Shown: positions 40,171 to 50,844 of the stretch, one piece after another
Position numbering within the stretch: position 1 is the first letter of the stretch
Layout: each line of letters begins with the position of its first letter
Assembly: GCA_963797835.1 (NCBI GenBank)
Contig: CAWCRN010000026.1
Coordinates: forward strand, 62,001-126,000
From: JBDTSW01 sp963797835
GTDB lineage: Bacteria; Actinomycetota; Thermoleophilia; Solirubrobacterales; 70-9
DNA: 64,000 bases
Direction of reading: 5' to 3'
The notes under the pieces: model-generated
What the model was told of the DNA's origin: nothing
Databases searched by the model: none
Seen by the model: the letters and a program-made list of their open reading frames with translations, nothing else
Program-made: the position numbers and the translations under genes

Positions 40171-41275
40171 GCCTCGCCCCCTACCTTGGCCGACCGGGCG
40201 GATGCATCTCGCAGCATGCCCCGGCGCGGGTCTGTGTCGCCGAGTGTCTTCGCGAACTCGTCGAGCGCCTCTCGCTGCTCGCGGTTGAGCTCCCGCGGGA
40301 CGTCGATCTCGAACCGGTAGCGGATGTCGCCGCGTTCGCCCCCGCCCGCCTTCGGCGGGCCCTCGCCCCGCAGCCGGTGCACCGCGCCGTGCTGGGTCCC
40401 CGGCGCGACCCGGATCCGCTTCGATCCGTTCAGGGTCGGCACCTCGACGGCGGCCCCCTGGATCGCCTCCGGATACGTGATGGGCACCTTCACCTCGAGG
40501 TTGCCGTCGGGGCGCTGGGTGAACACGGGCGACGGCGTGACCCGGGTGACCACGTACAGGTCGCCCGCCGGCCCGCCGAGCGGCCCGTCCTCGCCCTTGC
40601 CGGCGACGCGGATCCTGGTGCCGTCGCGCACCCCGGCCGGTATCCGGACCCGGTAGCGCTTGCGCTGCAGCGTGCGGCCGGCCCCGCCGCACGTCTCGCA
40701 CGGCTCCTCGATGATCTCGCCGCGGCCGCCGCACTGCGGGCAGGGCTGGCTGATCGAGAAGAACCCCTGGCTCTCGGAGTCGATCCCCCGGCCGCCGCAG
40801 CGCGGGCACGTCTTGGGCGAGGTGCCAGGCTTTGCCCCGCTGCCGCCGCAGGTCTCGCACACGGCCTGCTTGGGAACGGTCACCGAGATCTCGGCGCCGC
40901 GCATCGCCTGGTCGAAGGTCAGCTGGACCTCGGTCTCGAGGTCGCGGCCGCGTATCTCCCGGGCGCCGCCGCCCGGCCCGCCGCGGTTGAACAGCGTGGA
41001 GAAGATGTCGCCGATGTCCGCGCCGAAGCCGCCGCCCGCCGGAGCCCGCCGCCGAAGCCGAAGCGCCCACCGGCGTCGTATTCCCGGCGTTTCTCGGGGT
41101 CGGACAGCGTGTCGTAGGCGTGCTGGACATCCTTGAAGCGCTCCTCGGCGGCCGGGTCGTCCGGGTTGCGGTCGGGGTGGTAGTCGCGGGCGAGCTTGCG
41201 GTAGGCCTTCTTGATCTCGTCGTCGCTGGCCTTCTTGCCGACGCCCAGCACCTCGTATGGGTCGTGTGAGGCCAT
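40167..41275 (-). CDS. dnaJ: Chaperone DnaJ (one frameshift)
   Basis: J domain at the N-terminus (MASHDPYEVLGVGKKASDDE, HPD in LARDYHPDRNPDD), a Gly-Phe region RFGFGGG broken by an indel near 41040, then FSTLFNRGG, and the four zinc repeats CETCGGSG, CPRCGGRG, CPQCGGRG and CETCGGAG, followed by the C-terminal peptide-binding domains (VRIPAGVRDGTRIRVAGKGE). About 369 residues. Stop overlaps hspR start; grpE ends 8 nt upstream. Confidence 0.95.
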
Positions 41276-41283
41276 CCGCGCCC

Positions 41284-41961
41284 CTACTCGGCGACGATCA
41301 CGCGGGCCGCGCGCAGGATCTGGCCGTCGAGTCGGTAGCCCTTGTCCACGGTCTCGACCACCGAGCCGGGCTTGGCGTCGCCGGCCGGCCGGGATGCGAC
41401 CGCCTCGTGAAGCGCCGGGTCGAATGCCTCGCCGGCCGGGTCGTAGGCCTCGACCGAGGAGCGGTTGAGCGCCGAGCGCAGCTCCCGGTAGACCAACTCG
41501 ACCCCCCGCGCCAGTGCATCACGAGCCGAGACCTCCTCCGACGGAGGCCCCTCGCCGGAACCCTCGCCCGAGGCGTCCGGGTCGATGCCGGCCGCCCGTA
41601 GCGCCCGCTCGATGTTGTCGAGCGCCGGGATCAGGTCGGCGGCGAGGGCCGCACGGCCGCGCCGCTCGGCCTCGGCCGCCTCTGCGGCGGCGCGCTTGCG
41701 GTAGTTCTCGAAGTCCGCCCGCGCCCGCTGCGCGAGCTCGAGGTACTCGTCGCGCTCGCGCTGGGTGTCGGCGAGCAGGCCGTCCAGGTCGCCTCGAGCT
41801 GCTCCGCAGAATCACTGCCCGCTGGCTGCTGAACAACTGCCCGCCGGCTGCTCCGCTCCCGCAGGGAATACCTGGCCCTCGGCTCCGGCTCGGGCAACAT
41901 CATCTGCTCCCGCGTCCGCGCCGGCGGGGTCTGCTGCGGGACGCGGCTCCTGGTGTCTCGG

Positions 41962-41965
<4 letters not shown>
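41284..41965 (-). CDS. grpE: Nucleotide exchange factor GrpE (about three frameshifts)
   Basis: GTG 41965 overlaps the dnaK stop (GTGA). The N-terminal part is Ala/Gly/acid-rich in the corrected frame (ADPAGADAGADDVARAGAEG), as usual for GrpE. Then LDGLLADTQRERDEYLELAQ and RARADFENYRKRAAAEAAEA form the long helix, DLIPALDNIERAL the hinge, and FDPALHEAVASRPAGD, SVVETVDKGYRLDGQILRAA the beta-wing and conserved C-terminus. Breaks near 41935, 41815 and 41790. About 226 residues. Confidence 0.88.
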
Positions 41966-43863
<1,898 letters not shown>

Positions 43864-43933
43864 CGCTTGCAGCTCCTTGGTCTCAGTCGCGGGGGGCCGC
43901 CCGAGGCGCGCCCCTCACTCACTCATCCGAAAT

Positions 43934-43942
43934 AAATCTGAG
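43934..43942. promoter_or_regulatory. clpB-type operator half-site upstream of dnaK
   Basis: AAATCTGAG differs at one base from the clpB arm AAATCTAAG. A second arm is not clear; ACTCA/TGAGT arms (43920-43943 region) also flank the site. Suggests shared heat-shock control. Confidence 0.4.
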
Positions 43943-43969
43943 TCGGAGCGTAGCAGATGTGCTGTGGCC

Positions 43970-44476
43970 CTACCCGGTCGTTTCCGGCTCGGCGCCGGCC
44001 GGCGGGCATGGCTCGGGGGGCGGCGTCGAGCGGTCCTCGGCGGGCACGAGCGGGCCCTGGTCCTCGCCGAGCTGCCCCGCGTAGGCGGCGACGAAGGCCG
44101 CCACCTCCTCGGCGTCCTCGTCCTGGAGGATCCCGGCCGGCATCCGGCCCTCGAGGCCGCACACGATCGCGTTCAGGACCCTGGAGTAGACGCCCTCGTA
44201 GGCCTGCTCGTTGGCCTCGGCGTCATCGCTGCCGCCGGGCGGAGCGGTTGGGAGGATCTCGTCGAGGTCGGGGCCGACGACGCCGTCGGTGCCGGCCGCC
44301 GCGAGCGTGTGGCAGGTGCCGCAGTTGGTGGCGAAGATGTCGGCGGCCTGTTCGTCGGCCGGCTCGACCGGGACTGCGGTCGCCTCCTCGCTGCCCTCCT
44401 TGGAGAACGCGAGGTAGCCGATCGCGAGGACCAGCGCGGCGAGCGCGGCGAAGATCAGGAAGGGGCGATTGCTCAT
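43970..44476 (-). CDS. Membrane-anchored c-type cytochrome
   Basis: 168 residues. One N-terminal membrane helix (FLIFAALAALVLAIGYLAF), an acidic linker, the haem-binding FATNCGTCHTLAAAGTDGVV (Cys-x2-Cys-His) near residue 52, a distal Met candidate in EGRMPAGILQDED near 115, and a Pro-rich tail. A small periplasmic-side electron carrier of the cytochrome c6/c553 type, perhaps feeding a terminal oxidase. Intact; 106 nt upstream of the dnaK start on the same strand. Confidence 0.88.
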   Translation of the reverse strand: MSNRPFLIFAALAALVLAIGYLAFSKEGSEEATAVPVEPADEQAADIFATNCGTCHTLAAAGTDGVVGPDLDEILPTAPPGGSDDAEANEQAYEGVYSRVLNAIVCGLEGRMPAGILQDEDAEEVAAFVAAYAGQLGEDQGPLVPAEDRSTPPPEPCPPAGAEPETTG

Positions 44477-44557
44477 GCGTTCCGCGCCGCCCCGGCAAGT
44501 CTCACCGGGGCGGGCGCGGAGATACTAATGCCCACTCCGTGGGCGTGGGTGCTCAGC

Positions 44558-45837
44558 TCACGGGGTCGGGAACTGCAGGACGCTGACCACGCCGAGGTGG
44601 TCGGACGGCCCAGCGGTCGAACGCTCGAACTCGTCCGGGTCGTTCCCGGTGGCGAACGAGTTGACCAGCTCGATGTCGTCGTGTTCGGGTCGACGCCGTC
44701 GCCGTGGTCGTCGTCGGCGACCATGACGTGGTCGACCGTGTGGTCGATGTCGTCGAGCGCGCGCGGGCGGCGGCTCGTCGATCAGCTCGGCGCCGAAGCA
44801 GCACGAGAACTGGTCGTCGACGCCGTCGGTGTTGAGGCCGTCGTAGCTGCGCTCCTCGAGCCCTGCTGACGATCGCCGCGTAGGGCAGCTCGTCGGCCTG
44901 GTGCTGGGGGTGTCGCCCACGGTCTCGACGATCTCGTCGTCGGAGTTGAGGTCGCCCACGAGCACGACCGGCGTGATCAACTCCGCCGCCGGATTAGCGG
45001 GACCGATCTCGTCCTGCTCGCCCGCACCGACCTCGGCGATGCCTGCCACCAGCTCCTCGGCCTGGGCCAGCTTGGCGGTGTTGTCGAACGCCTCGAGGTG
45101 GGTGTTCACGAACCGGAACTCGGTCCCGCGGACGTTCGCGTCCAGCGCGACGAACCCACGCCAGACGGTGAGGTCGAGCACTGTCCCGCCGATGTTCTCG
45201 ATCACCAGGCTGTGGTCCTTGCGAAAGCGCTGGCTGTAGTCGAACGTGGTCGACACGCCGGCGTCCTTGCGCATCAGCACGACGTCGCGCATCGTCAGGC
45301 GGCCGTCGCCGGGGTTGGTGGGCGAGAAGCGCGCCAGAGATCGGGATCTCGGCGTCGAACACCTTCGACTGACGCACCACCTTGTACTTGGCGCCCTCCT
45401 TCTTGAGCTCGTCCATGAGCGCCTGGAGGAAGTCGAACTCGACCGTGGTCGCCGGGGTCACCGGTCCGTCGCCAAGGCCATTGTCATCTTCGTCGGTGAA
45501 GTCACCTCGCCAGAGCGCGACCTCCTGAAGGCCGACGAGGTCGGGCTTCGCCTGGGCGATCTCTCTGGCCTGCGAGCTTCGCGCGCTTCTTGGGCAGCGT
45601 GGAGTGGACGTCGTTCCAGATCTCCTGCCCCGCGATTGCGAGCTCGATCGGGCTGCCGGCCTCGATCGCTGGCGTCAGGTCGGCGCCGAGGTAGATGTTG
45701 CGCGACATGACCTTGACCTTGCCTGGCGGCGGCGCGGCCTGGGCGGCGGCGGGCACGATGAAGGCGGCCAGCGCGCCGGCCACCAATGCGGTCATTGCCA
45801 CGCACGATCGCGTGGACAGCTTCTTTCCAATGCTCAA
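44558..45837 (-). CDS. Secreted endonuclease/exonuclease/phosphatase-family protein (several frameshifts)
   Basis: ATG 45837 with ribosome site AAAGGAG; signal peptide to about residue 35 (ALVAGALAAFIVPAAAQAAP). Then KVMSRNIYLGADLTPAIEAG, the core FDFLQALMDELKKEGAKYKV, MRDVVLMRKDAGVSTTFDYS, FRFVNTHLEAFDN (NTHLE), PVVLVGDLNSDDE (GDLNS) and the catalytic PSDHLGVVSVLQF near the C-terminus. Breaks near 45560, 45345, 44905, 44865 and 44765. Extracellular Mg-dependent phosphoesterase; substrate could be lipid, nucleic acid or phosphosugar. Confidence 0.8.
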
Positions 45838-45950
45838 CGAGAGCTCCTTTCTCGGGTGCGGCTTACTCCCTGTAAACAGCCGTCGGGCGGAATGTGCCGG
45901 TTACTCAACCTAGGCACAACGCTGGGAGACCGCCGAATCTCTGCGGGAAA

Positions 45951-46679
45951 CTACCTGGTGAACGGCTCTACCCCTTCGGCCCGGCGGCGCCGGCCCTCCG
46001 GGCACATCCGCAACAGTACGCACTCGTCGCAGCGGGGCCGGCTGGCCTTGCAGACGGCGCGCCCGTGGCGGATCAGGTTGATGTGGAACTCGTAAGCGTC
46101 CTCGGGATCGACCAGCCGCATGATCTCGTCGTGGGCCTCGTCGAACGAGGCGCCCGGTCTGAACAGGCCGAGCCGGGTCCCCACTCGGTACACGTGGGTG
46201 TCGACCGGGATCTCGGGGCGGCCGTAGGTGAAGATCATCACGCAGGCCGCCGTCTTGCGGCCGACCCCCGGCAGGTCGGTGAGGAAGGCCATCGCCTCGT
46301 CGCGGGGCGCGTCCTCGATCCAGTCGAGGTCGGGGTGCTCGCCGAGGCCGGAGAGGATCGCCTGGATCCGCGGCGCCTTCGTGTTCGCGAGGCCGCCGGG
46401 CCGAAGCGCGTCGATCACCTCGTCGAGCGGCGCGTCCCGAACCTCCTCCCAGGTGGGGAAGCGCTCGCGCAGCCGGTCGTAGGCGCGGTCGCGGTTCAGG
46501 TCGCTTGTGTTCTGGGAGAGGACGGTGCGGACCAGCTCGGCGATCGGGTGGCCGTGGGGCTGGTTGACGGGCCTGCCGTAGGCCTCGCGCAGGCGATCCC
46601 GGATCGCCCGGACGCGCTCCTTGCGGGGCCGCTTCCACTCCGGTCGCGCGCTTCGGGCTCTGTCGCTGGCCGCCGCCAA
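45951..46679 (-). CDS. nth: Endonuclease III
   Basis: DNA glycosylase/AP lyase. VRTVLSQNTSDLNRDRAY, the helix-hairpin-helix LTDLPGVGRKTAACVMI with the catalytic Lys, the catalytic Asp in PVDTHVYRVGTRLGL, and a C-terminal iron-sulfur cluster (AVCKASRPRCDECVLLRMC). Start uncertain: the frame is open to 46763, but that would overlap the divergent promoter and start at 46700-46735, so TTG 46679 is preferred. About 242 residues. Intact. Confidence 0.88.
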   Translation of the reverse strand: MAAASDRARSARPEWKRPRKERVRAIRDRLREAYGRPVNQPHGHPIAELVRTVLSQNTSDLNRDRAYDRLRERFPTWEEVRDAPLDEVIDALRPGGLANTKAPRIQAILSGLGEHPDLDWIEDAPRDEAMAFLTDLPGVGRKTAACVMIFTYGRPEIPVDTHVYRVGTRLGLFRPGASFDEAHDEIMRLVDPEDAYEFHINLIRHGRAVCKASRPRCDECVLLRMCPEGRRRRAEGVEPFTR

Positions 46680-46699
46680 GCCGCTGAGGATATGCGCGG

Positions 46700-46727
46700 T
46701 TGGGCGGGGCAACGGGCTATCTACAAT
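46700..46727 (+). promoter_or_regulatory. Promoter of PAP2 gene: TTGGGC - 16 nt - TACAAT
   Basis: A -35-like TTGGGC (46700-46705) and a strong -10 TACAAT (46722-46727) with 16-nt spacing. The predicted transcript start falls at or next to TTG 46735, implying a leaderless mRNA. Confidence 0.55.
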
Positions 46728-46734
46728 CGATGGC

Positions 46735-47508
46735 TTGGCCCGGCCGCTAAACGCGATCACCACCCGGCTGCCGCGGGGCTGGCGCGACCTGCTGATCCAG
46801 GTCGGACTCGTCCTGGTCGTCTATCAGGGCTATCAGGTCGTGCGCGGGCTGGTCGACGGCAAGGTCGAGCTGGCCCTGGCCAACGGACAGCGGGTGATCG
46901 ACCTCGAGCGCTCCCTGGGGACCTTCTTCGAACCGGGGTTCCAGCAGGCCCTGCTCGACCATCGCTGGTTGATCGAGGTGTCGAACTGGGCCTACTTCAA
47001 CACCCACTTCGTCGTCACGGTGGCGTTCCTCAGCTGGCTCTACCTGTTCCGCAACGAGAACTTCTACTTCGTGCGGAACATGTTCATGGTCGCGATGGTG
47101 CTGGCCCTGATCGGCTACGCCGCCTTCCCGACCGCGCCGCCGCGGATGTTCGAGGGCCTCGGGTTCACGGACACGATCGCCACCTACACCGGGATCGAGC
47201 AGGACACCTCCGGCGCGAGCTTCCTGGTCAACCCCTACGCCGCCGTGCCGAGCATGCACATCGCGTTCTCGCTGATGATCGCTGCGCCCGCGGTCGCCCT
47301 GGTCCGCAGCCCGCTGGCGCGCGCGCTCTGGTCGGCCTACCCGCTCCTCGTCTTCTTCGTGATCGTCGCCACCGCCAACCACTACTGGTTCGACGCCGCG
47401 GCCGGTGCCGCGGTCGCGTGCCTCGCCGCGCTCGCCGCGCACAGGCTCGCCCGCGTGCGCCCGGAGCGATGGTCGTGGCGCGAGGGCGCCGACGAGGCCG
47501 TCGCGTAA
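46735..47508 (+). CDS. PAP2-family membrane phosphatase/phosphotransferase
   Basis: About 257 residues with six hydrophobic segments (first IQVGLVLVVYQGYQVV). Catalytic elements of the PAP2 fold: YAAVPSMHIAFSLM (the PSxH box) and ATANHYWFDAAAG with the second His. A long extramembrane loop (TPTAPPRMFEGLGFTD region) is like that of inositol phosphotransferases (PAP2_3/Aur1-like). Start TTG 46735 chosen from the promoter. Its neighbours make inositol phosphate and a phosphatidylinositol-type lipid, which suggests that the substrate is an inositol lipid (inference). Confidence 0.82.
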   Translation: MARPLNAITTRLPRGWRDLLIQVGLVLVVYQGYQVVRGLVDGKVELALANGQRVIDLERSLGTFFEPGFQQALLDHRWLIEVSNWAYFNTHFVVTVAFLSWLYLFRNENFYFVRNMFMVAMVLALIGYAAFPTAPPRMFEGLGFTDTIATYTGIEQDTSGASFLVNPYAAVPSMHIAFSLMIAAPAVALVRSPLARALWSAYPLLVFFVIVATANHYWFDAAAGAAVACLAALAAHRLARVRPERWSWREGADEAVA

Positions 47509-47544
47509 TAGCGTCCCGCGGGTGTGCAGCCCCGAGACCCTCTA

Positions 47545-48180
47545 GTGGAGGGCACGCCCCCGAGGCCGGCCGGCCGCGCGCGCTCCGGGCAGGAGCTGCG
47601 CGTATACGCCCGCAACCGGCTGATCGAGTCGCGGCTGACGCCGAACGCGATCTCGATGAGCGGGCCTGGTCCTCAACCTCGCCGCCGCGGCGCTGGTGGT
47701 CGCCGAGCACTTCTTCCTCGGGGGCGTCGCGTTCATCGTCGGCTCCGTGATGGACACCCTCGACGGCCGCTACTCGCGGATGTCGGGCAAGGGAACGCTC
47801 TTCGGGGCGTTCCTCGACTCCACGCTGGACCGGATCGAGGAGGGGATCATGCTCGCCGCGGTCGCCTACTACTTCGCCGAGAACGGCGACGCGGCCGCGG
47901 CCGCGGCCTGCGTCGTCACGGTGCTCGGGCTCGCTGATGGTCTCCTACACCCGCGCCCGCGCCGAGGCGCTCGGGGTCGAGTGCAAGGTCGGCATCGCGA
48001 CCCGGCCCGTGCGGGTGGTCATCCTCTCGATCGGCCTCGTGTTCGCCGCCGGCGAGCTGATCGACGACGTCGATCTGCTGGAGGCCTCGGTCTACGCGCT
48101 CGCGGCGCTCACCGCGTTCACGGTCGGCCAGCGCGTCTGGCACGTCCGCGGCGAGCTCAAGGCGCTCGAGGCAGGGCTAG
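47545..48180 (+). CDS. CDP-alcohol phosphatidyltransferase, probable PI-phosphate synthase (three frameshifts)
   Basis: GTG 47545; ELRVYARNRLIESRLTPNAI, then after an indel near 47665 a membrane helix and the CDP-alcohol motif DTLDGRYSRMSGKGTLFGAF-LDSTLDR (DxxDG-x2-(A)R-x8-G-x3-D-x3-D), after another near 47930 MVSYTRARAEALGVECKVG and further helices. Removing one base near 48175 gives an end LEAG with TAG at 48178-48180; as it stands the frame runs into ino1. About 211 residues. Actinomycete PI-phosphate synthase couples CDP-diacylglycerol to inositol 1-phosphate, the product of the next gene. Confidence 0.85.
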
Positions 48181-48248
48181 GCCGTGTAACTGCGAGGGGA
48201 GTCAGGCATAGTTACCCCTCCACCCGCCGCGAGGAGGACTTCGTTCGC

Positions 48249-49424
48249 ATGAGCACAAACGGGGCCAGCGTAAACGGCCACAGAGAGGACGACGGCAAGG
48301 TCCGAGTCGCCATCGTCGGCGTGGGTAACTGCGCCAACAGCTTCATCCAGGGCGTCCACTACTACAAGGACGCCGACCCCGCCGAGCGGGTCCCGGGCCT
48401 GATGCACGTGGACCTCGGCGGCTACCACGTCCGCGACATCGAGTTCGTCGCCGCGTTCGACATCGACGCCGAGAAGGTCGGCAAGGACCTCTCCGAGGCG
48501 ATCTGGTCGGGCCAGAACGACACGATCAAGTTCGCCGACGTCCCGGAGATGGGCGTCGAGGTCCACCGCGGCATGACCCACGACGGCCTCGGCAAGTACC
48601 TGAAGCAGAAGATCACGAAGGCCCCGGGGGAGACCGCGGACATCGTCGGCATCCTCAAGGAGACCAAGGCCGATGTCCTCGTCTGCTACCTGCCGGTCGG
48701 CTCCGAGGACGCGACCAAGTGGTACGTCGAGCAGGCGCTCAAGGCCGGCGTCGGCTTCGTCAACTGCCTTCCCGTCTTCATCGCCCGCGAGGACTACTGG
48801 GACAAGCGCTTCACCGAGGCCGGCCTCCCGATCATCGGCGACGACATCAAGTCCCAGGTCGGCGCCACGATCGTCCACCGCCAGCTCGCCCGCCTCTTCC
48901 ACGAGCGCGGCGTCGAGATGCAGCACACCTCGCAGCTCAACGTGGGCGGCAACATGGACTTCTTCAACATGCTCGAGCGCGAGCGCCTGGACTCGAAGAA
49001 GATCTCGAAGACGGACGCCGTGACCTCCGTGATGGGCACCGAGCTGCCCGAGGACGACGTGCACGTCGGCCCGTCCGACTACGTGCCGTGGCTCACCGAC
49101 CGCAAGTGGGCGCACATCCGCCTCGAGGGCAAGTCCTTCGGCGACGTGCCGCTGACGGTCGAGCTGAAGCTCGAGGTCTGGGACTCGCCGAACTCGGCCG
49201 GCGTCGTGATCGACGCTGTGCGCCTGATCAAGCTGGCGCTCAACAACGGCATCGCCGGCCAGCTCGACGGCCCCTCGAGCTACCTGATGAAGTCGCCGCA
49301 CACGCAGCGACCCGACGACCAGGCTCGACTCCAGACCGAGGACTTCATCACCGAGAACGCGCGCACGAAGGAGTCCGCCCAGGCCGCCGAGGCGGCCAAG
49401 GAGCGGATCTCCTCCGAGACCTAG
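48249..49424 (+). CDS. ino1: Inositol-3-phosphate synthase (Ino1)
   Basis: 391 residues, intact. NAD-binding start VRVAIVGVGNCANSFIQGVH; VDVLVCYLPVGSEDAT-type block, DDIKSQVGATIVHRQLARLF, QLNVGGNMDFFNMLERERLD and DYVPWLTDRKWAHIRLEG are typical of the actinobacterial enzyme, which cyclises glucose 6-phosphate. ATG 48249 preceded by GAGGAGG 8 nt upstream. Inositol may go to phosphatidylinositol lipids or mycothiol-like thiols. Confidence 0.96.
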   Translation: MSTNGASVNGHREDDGKVRVAIVGVGNCANSFIQGVHYYKDADPAERVPGLMHVDLGGYHVRDIEFVAAFDIDAEKVGKDLSEAIWSGQNDTIKFADVPEMGVEVHRGMTHDGLGKYLKQKITKAPGETADIVGILKETKADVLVCYLPVGSEDATKWYVEQALKAGVGFVNCLPVFIAREDYWDKRFTEAGLPIIGDDIKSQVGATIVHRQLARLFHERGVEMQHTSQLNVGGNMDFFNMLERERLDSKKISKTDAVTSVMGTELPEDDVHVGPSDYVPWLTDRKWAHIRLEGKSFGDVPLTVELKLEVWDSPNSAGVVIDAVRLIKLALNNGIAGQLDGPSSYLMKSPHTQRPDDQARLQTEDFITENARTKESAQAAEAAKERISSET

Positions 49425-49539
49425 CCGCGCTTCGCCGCCGCGGTGGCGGTGCCGCGTACCAGCCCGTTGAACCAAACGCGCTCCCATTTCGAATGGAGAG
49501 GCGGAACAGTCGAACCCCCAAGGCGGGAGGAGAATTCAG

Positions 49540-50427
49540 ATGTTTGGTTCAAAGACACGGCGCCGATTGCTGGCGACGCTCTGCGTCACGTTGGGCGTGG
49601 CCGTTGTGGCGCCCGCGGCCGCGTCGGCGACGCCCAAGTTCTTCGGGCTCACGTCCGACGGCGAGCTGGTCAAGGTCAAGCAGGAGCGCAAGAGCGAGCG
49701 GAACAAGAAGAAGGTCCTGCGGATCAAGTCCTCGGTACCGATCACGGGGCTTCCCGCCGGCGTTTCGCTGAAGGGGATCGACCAGCGCCCCAAGACCGGC
49801 GACCTTTACGGCGTCGGCACCGACAGCGTCGCCTACCGGGTGAACGAGAGCTCGGGCATCGCGATCGCCCTCGGGCCAGCGTTCTGCGAGCCCCTCGAAG
49901 GGCCGAACAACGGGTTGGACTTCAACCCGATGGCGGACGCGATCCGGATCGTCGCCGAGAGCGACCAGAACCTGCGGGTGTTCCCCGATAGCCGCGTGCC
50001 GCTATCGACTCCGGGCGCGTGCGCGGGCGGCATCCCAGACAGCGACCTCGACATCGCAGGTGTCGAAGAGACGGGCGTCGCCCACGCCGCGTACACCAAC
50101 TCGCAGCTGAACCCGGTGCAGCCGATGACCACGACGCTGTTCGTCATCGACGTCGGCGCGACCGACACCCTGTACATCCAGAACCCGCCGAACGACGGGA
50201 CGCTGACGATGCCGGTCACGGTGAGCGGAGTCGACGTCACCCCGCAGGGCGGCTTCGACATCCTCGGCTCGAGCGGTCAAGGGTTCGTCGCCTCAGACAA
50301 CCCCAGCGGCGGGACCCGGATCAGCACCCTCGATACGACGACCGGCGCCGCGCTGAGCCTCGGCAGGATCGGGGACGGCTCGGAGACCCTGACCGGCCTG
50401 GCGGTCGATCAGGCCACGGGACCGTAG
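49540..50427 (+). CDS. Secreted DUF4394-domain protein
   Basis: 295 residues, intact. Signal peptide to about residue 30 (LLATLCVTLGVAVVAPAAAS), then FFGLTSDGELVKVKQERKSE, GIDQRPKTGDLYGVGTDSVA, LDFNPMADAIRIVAESDQNL and TTTLFVIDVGATDTLYIQNP, the repeating strand pattern of DUF4394 (beta-propeller-like). GGGAGGAG ribosome site 8 nt before the ATG. Extracellular, function unknown. Followed by a strong hairpin. Confidence 0.85.
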   Translation: MFGSKTRRRLLATLCVTLGVAVVAPAAASATPKFFGLTSDGELVKVKQERKSERNKKKVLRIKSSVPITGLPAGVSLKGIDQRPKTGDLYGVGTDSVAYRVNESSGIAIALGPAFCEPLEGPNNGLDFNPMADAIRIVAESDQNLRVFPDSRVPLSTPGACAGGIPDSDLDIAGVEETGVAHAAYTNSQLNPVQPMTTTLFVIDVGATDTLYIQNPPNDGTLTMPVTVSGVDVTPQGGFDILGSSGQGFVASDNPSGGTRISTLDTTTGAALSLGRIGDGSETLTGLAVDQATGP

Positions 50428-50475
50428 AAGCGATGGCGGCTCGCGAAGGATCGTGAGTCCTCCCTGCGGCAGACG

Positions 50476-50502
50476 GAGGGGCCGGCGCAGCGCCGGCCCC
50501 TC
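50476..50502. terminator. Strong GC hairpin terminator
   Basis: Perfect 12-bp stem (arms GAGGGGCCGGCG and CGCCGGCCCCTC) with a CAG loop, 49 nt after the stop at 50427. Confidence 0.75.
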
Positions 50503-50595
50503 GTCGTAGGTGATGAAGGTCGGCGGACGCCCGGCGGCCCGCGGTCGTCGTATGGGGAGTACGCTCGGATGCATAGTCGCGAGCGGAGGTGAGAG

Positions 50596-50805
50596 ATGGA
50601 GTTGAAGGAGGGGGACCGAGTGGTCGCCGAGGCCGAGTCCACCGAGCGGCCGGCCCGCCACGGTGTGATCCGGGAGGTGCGGAGGCCCCCGCCCTCCCCC
50701 TGCTACATGATCGGCTGGGACGACGGGCACGAGAGCCTCTACACGCCGGCGGCCGGAGCCCTGGCGCGCGAGACCCCCGATCCGCGAGCCCGAGCGAAGG
50801 CCTAG
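50596..50805 (+). CDS. DUF1918-domain protein
   Basis: 69 residues. MELKEGDRVVAEAESTERPA, RHGVIREV and MIGWDDGHESLYTPAAGA match the small SH3-like DUF1918 proteins common in actinobacteria (GDRVVVES...VRWDDGHES). GGAGGTGAGAG ribosome site upstream. Function unknown. Confidence 0.88.
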   Translation: MELKEGDRVVAEAESTERPARHGVIREVRRPPPSPCYMIGWDDGHESLYTPAAGALARETPDPRARAKA

Positions 50806-50832
50806 GAGGAGTCCCGGCTCGGCGGGCCCGCC

Positions 50833-50838
50833 TATCCT
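50833..50838 (+). promoter_or_regulatory. -10 box TATCCT, leaderless start at 50845
   Basis: TATCCT ends 6 nt before GTG 50845; same hexamer as at 19995. Confidence 0.45.
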
Positions 50839-50844
50839 GCGGCG

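Noticed and set aside
43915..43950. Classical HAIR or CIRCE element upstream of dnaK
   Set aside because: Neither CTTGAGT-N7-ACTCAAG nor TTAGCACTC-N9-GAGTGCTAA is present; only a half-site shared with clpB.
47545..49424. Fusion of the phosphatidyltransferase with Ino1
   Set aside because: The shared frame is explained by one extra G near 48175; a TAG at 48178 and a good ribosome site before ino1 fit two genes.
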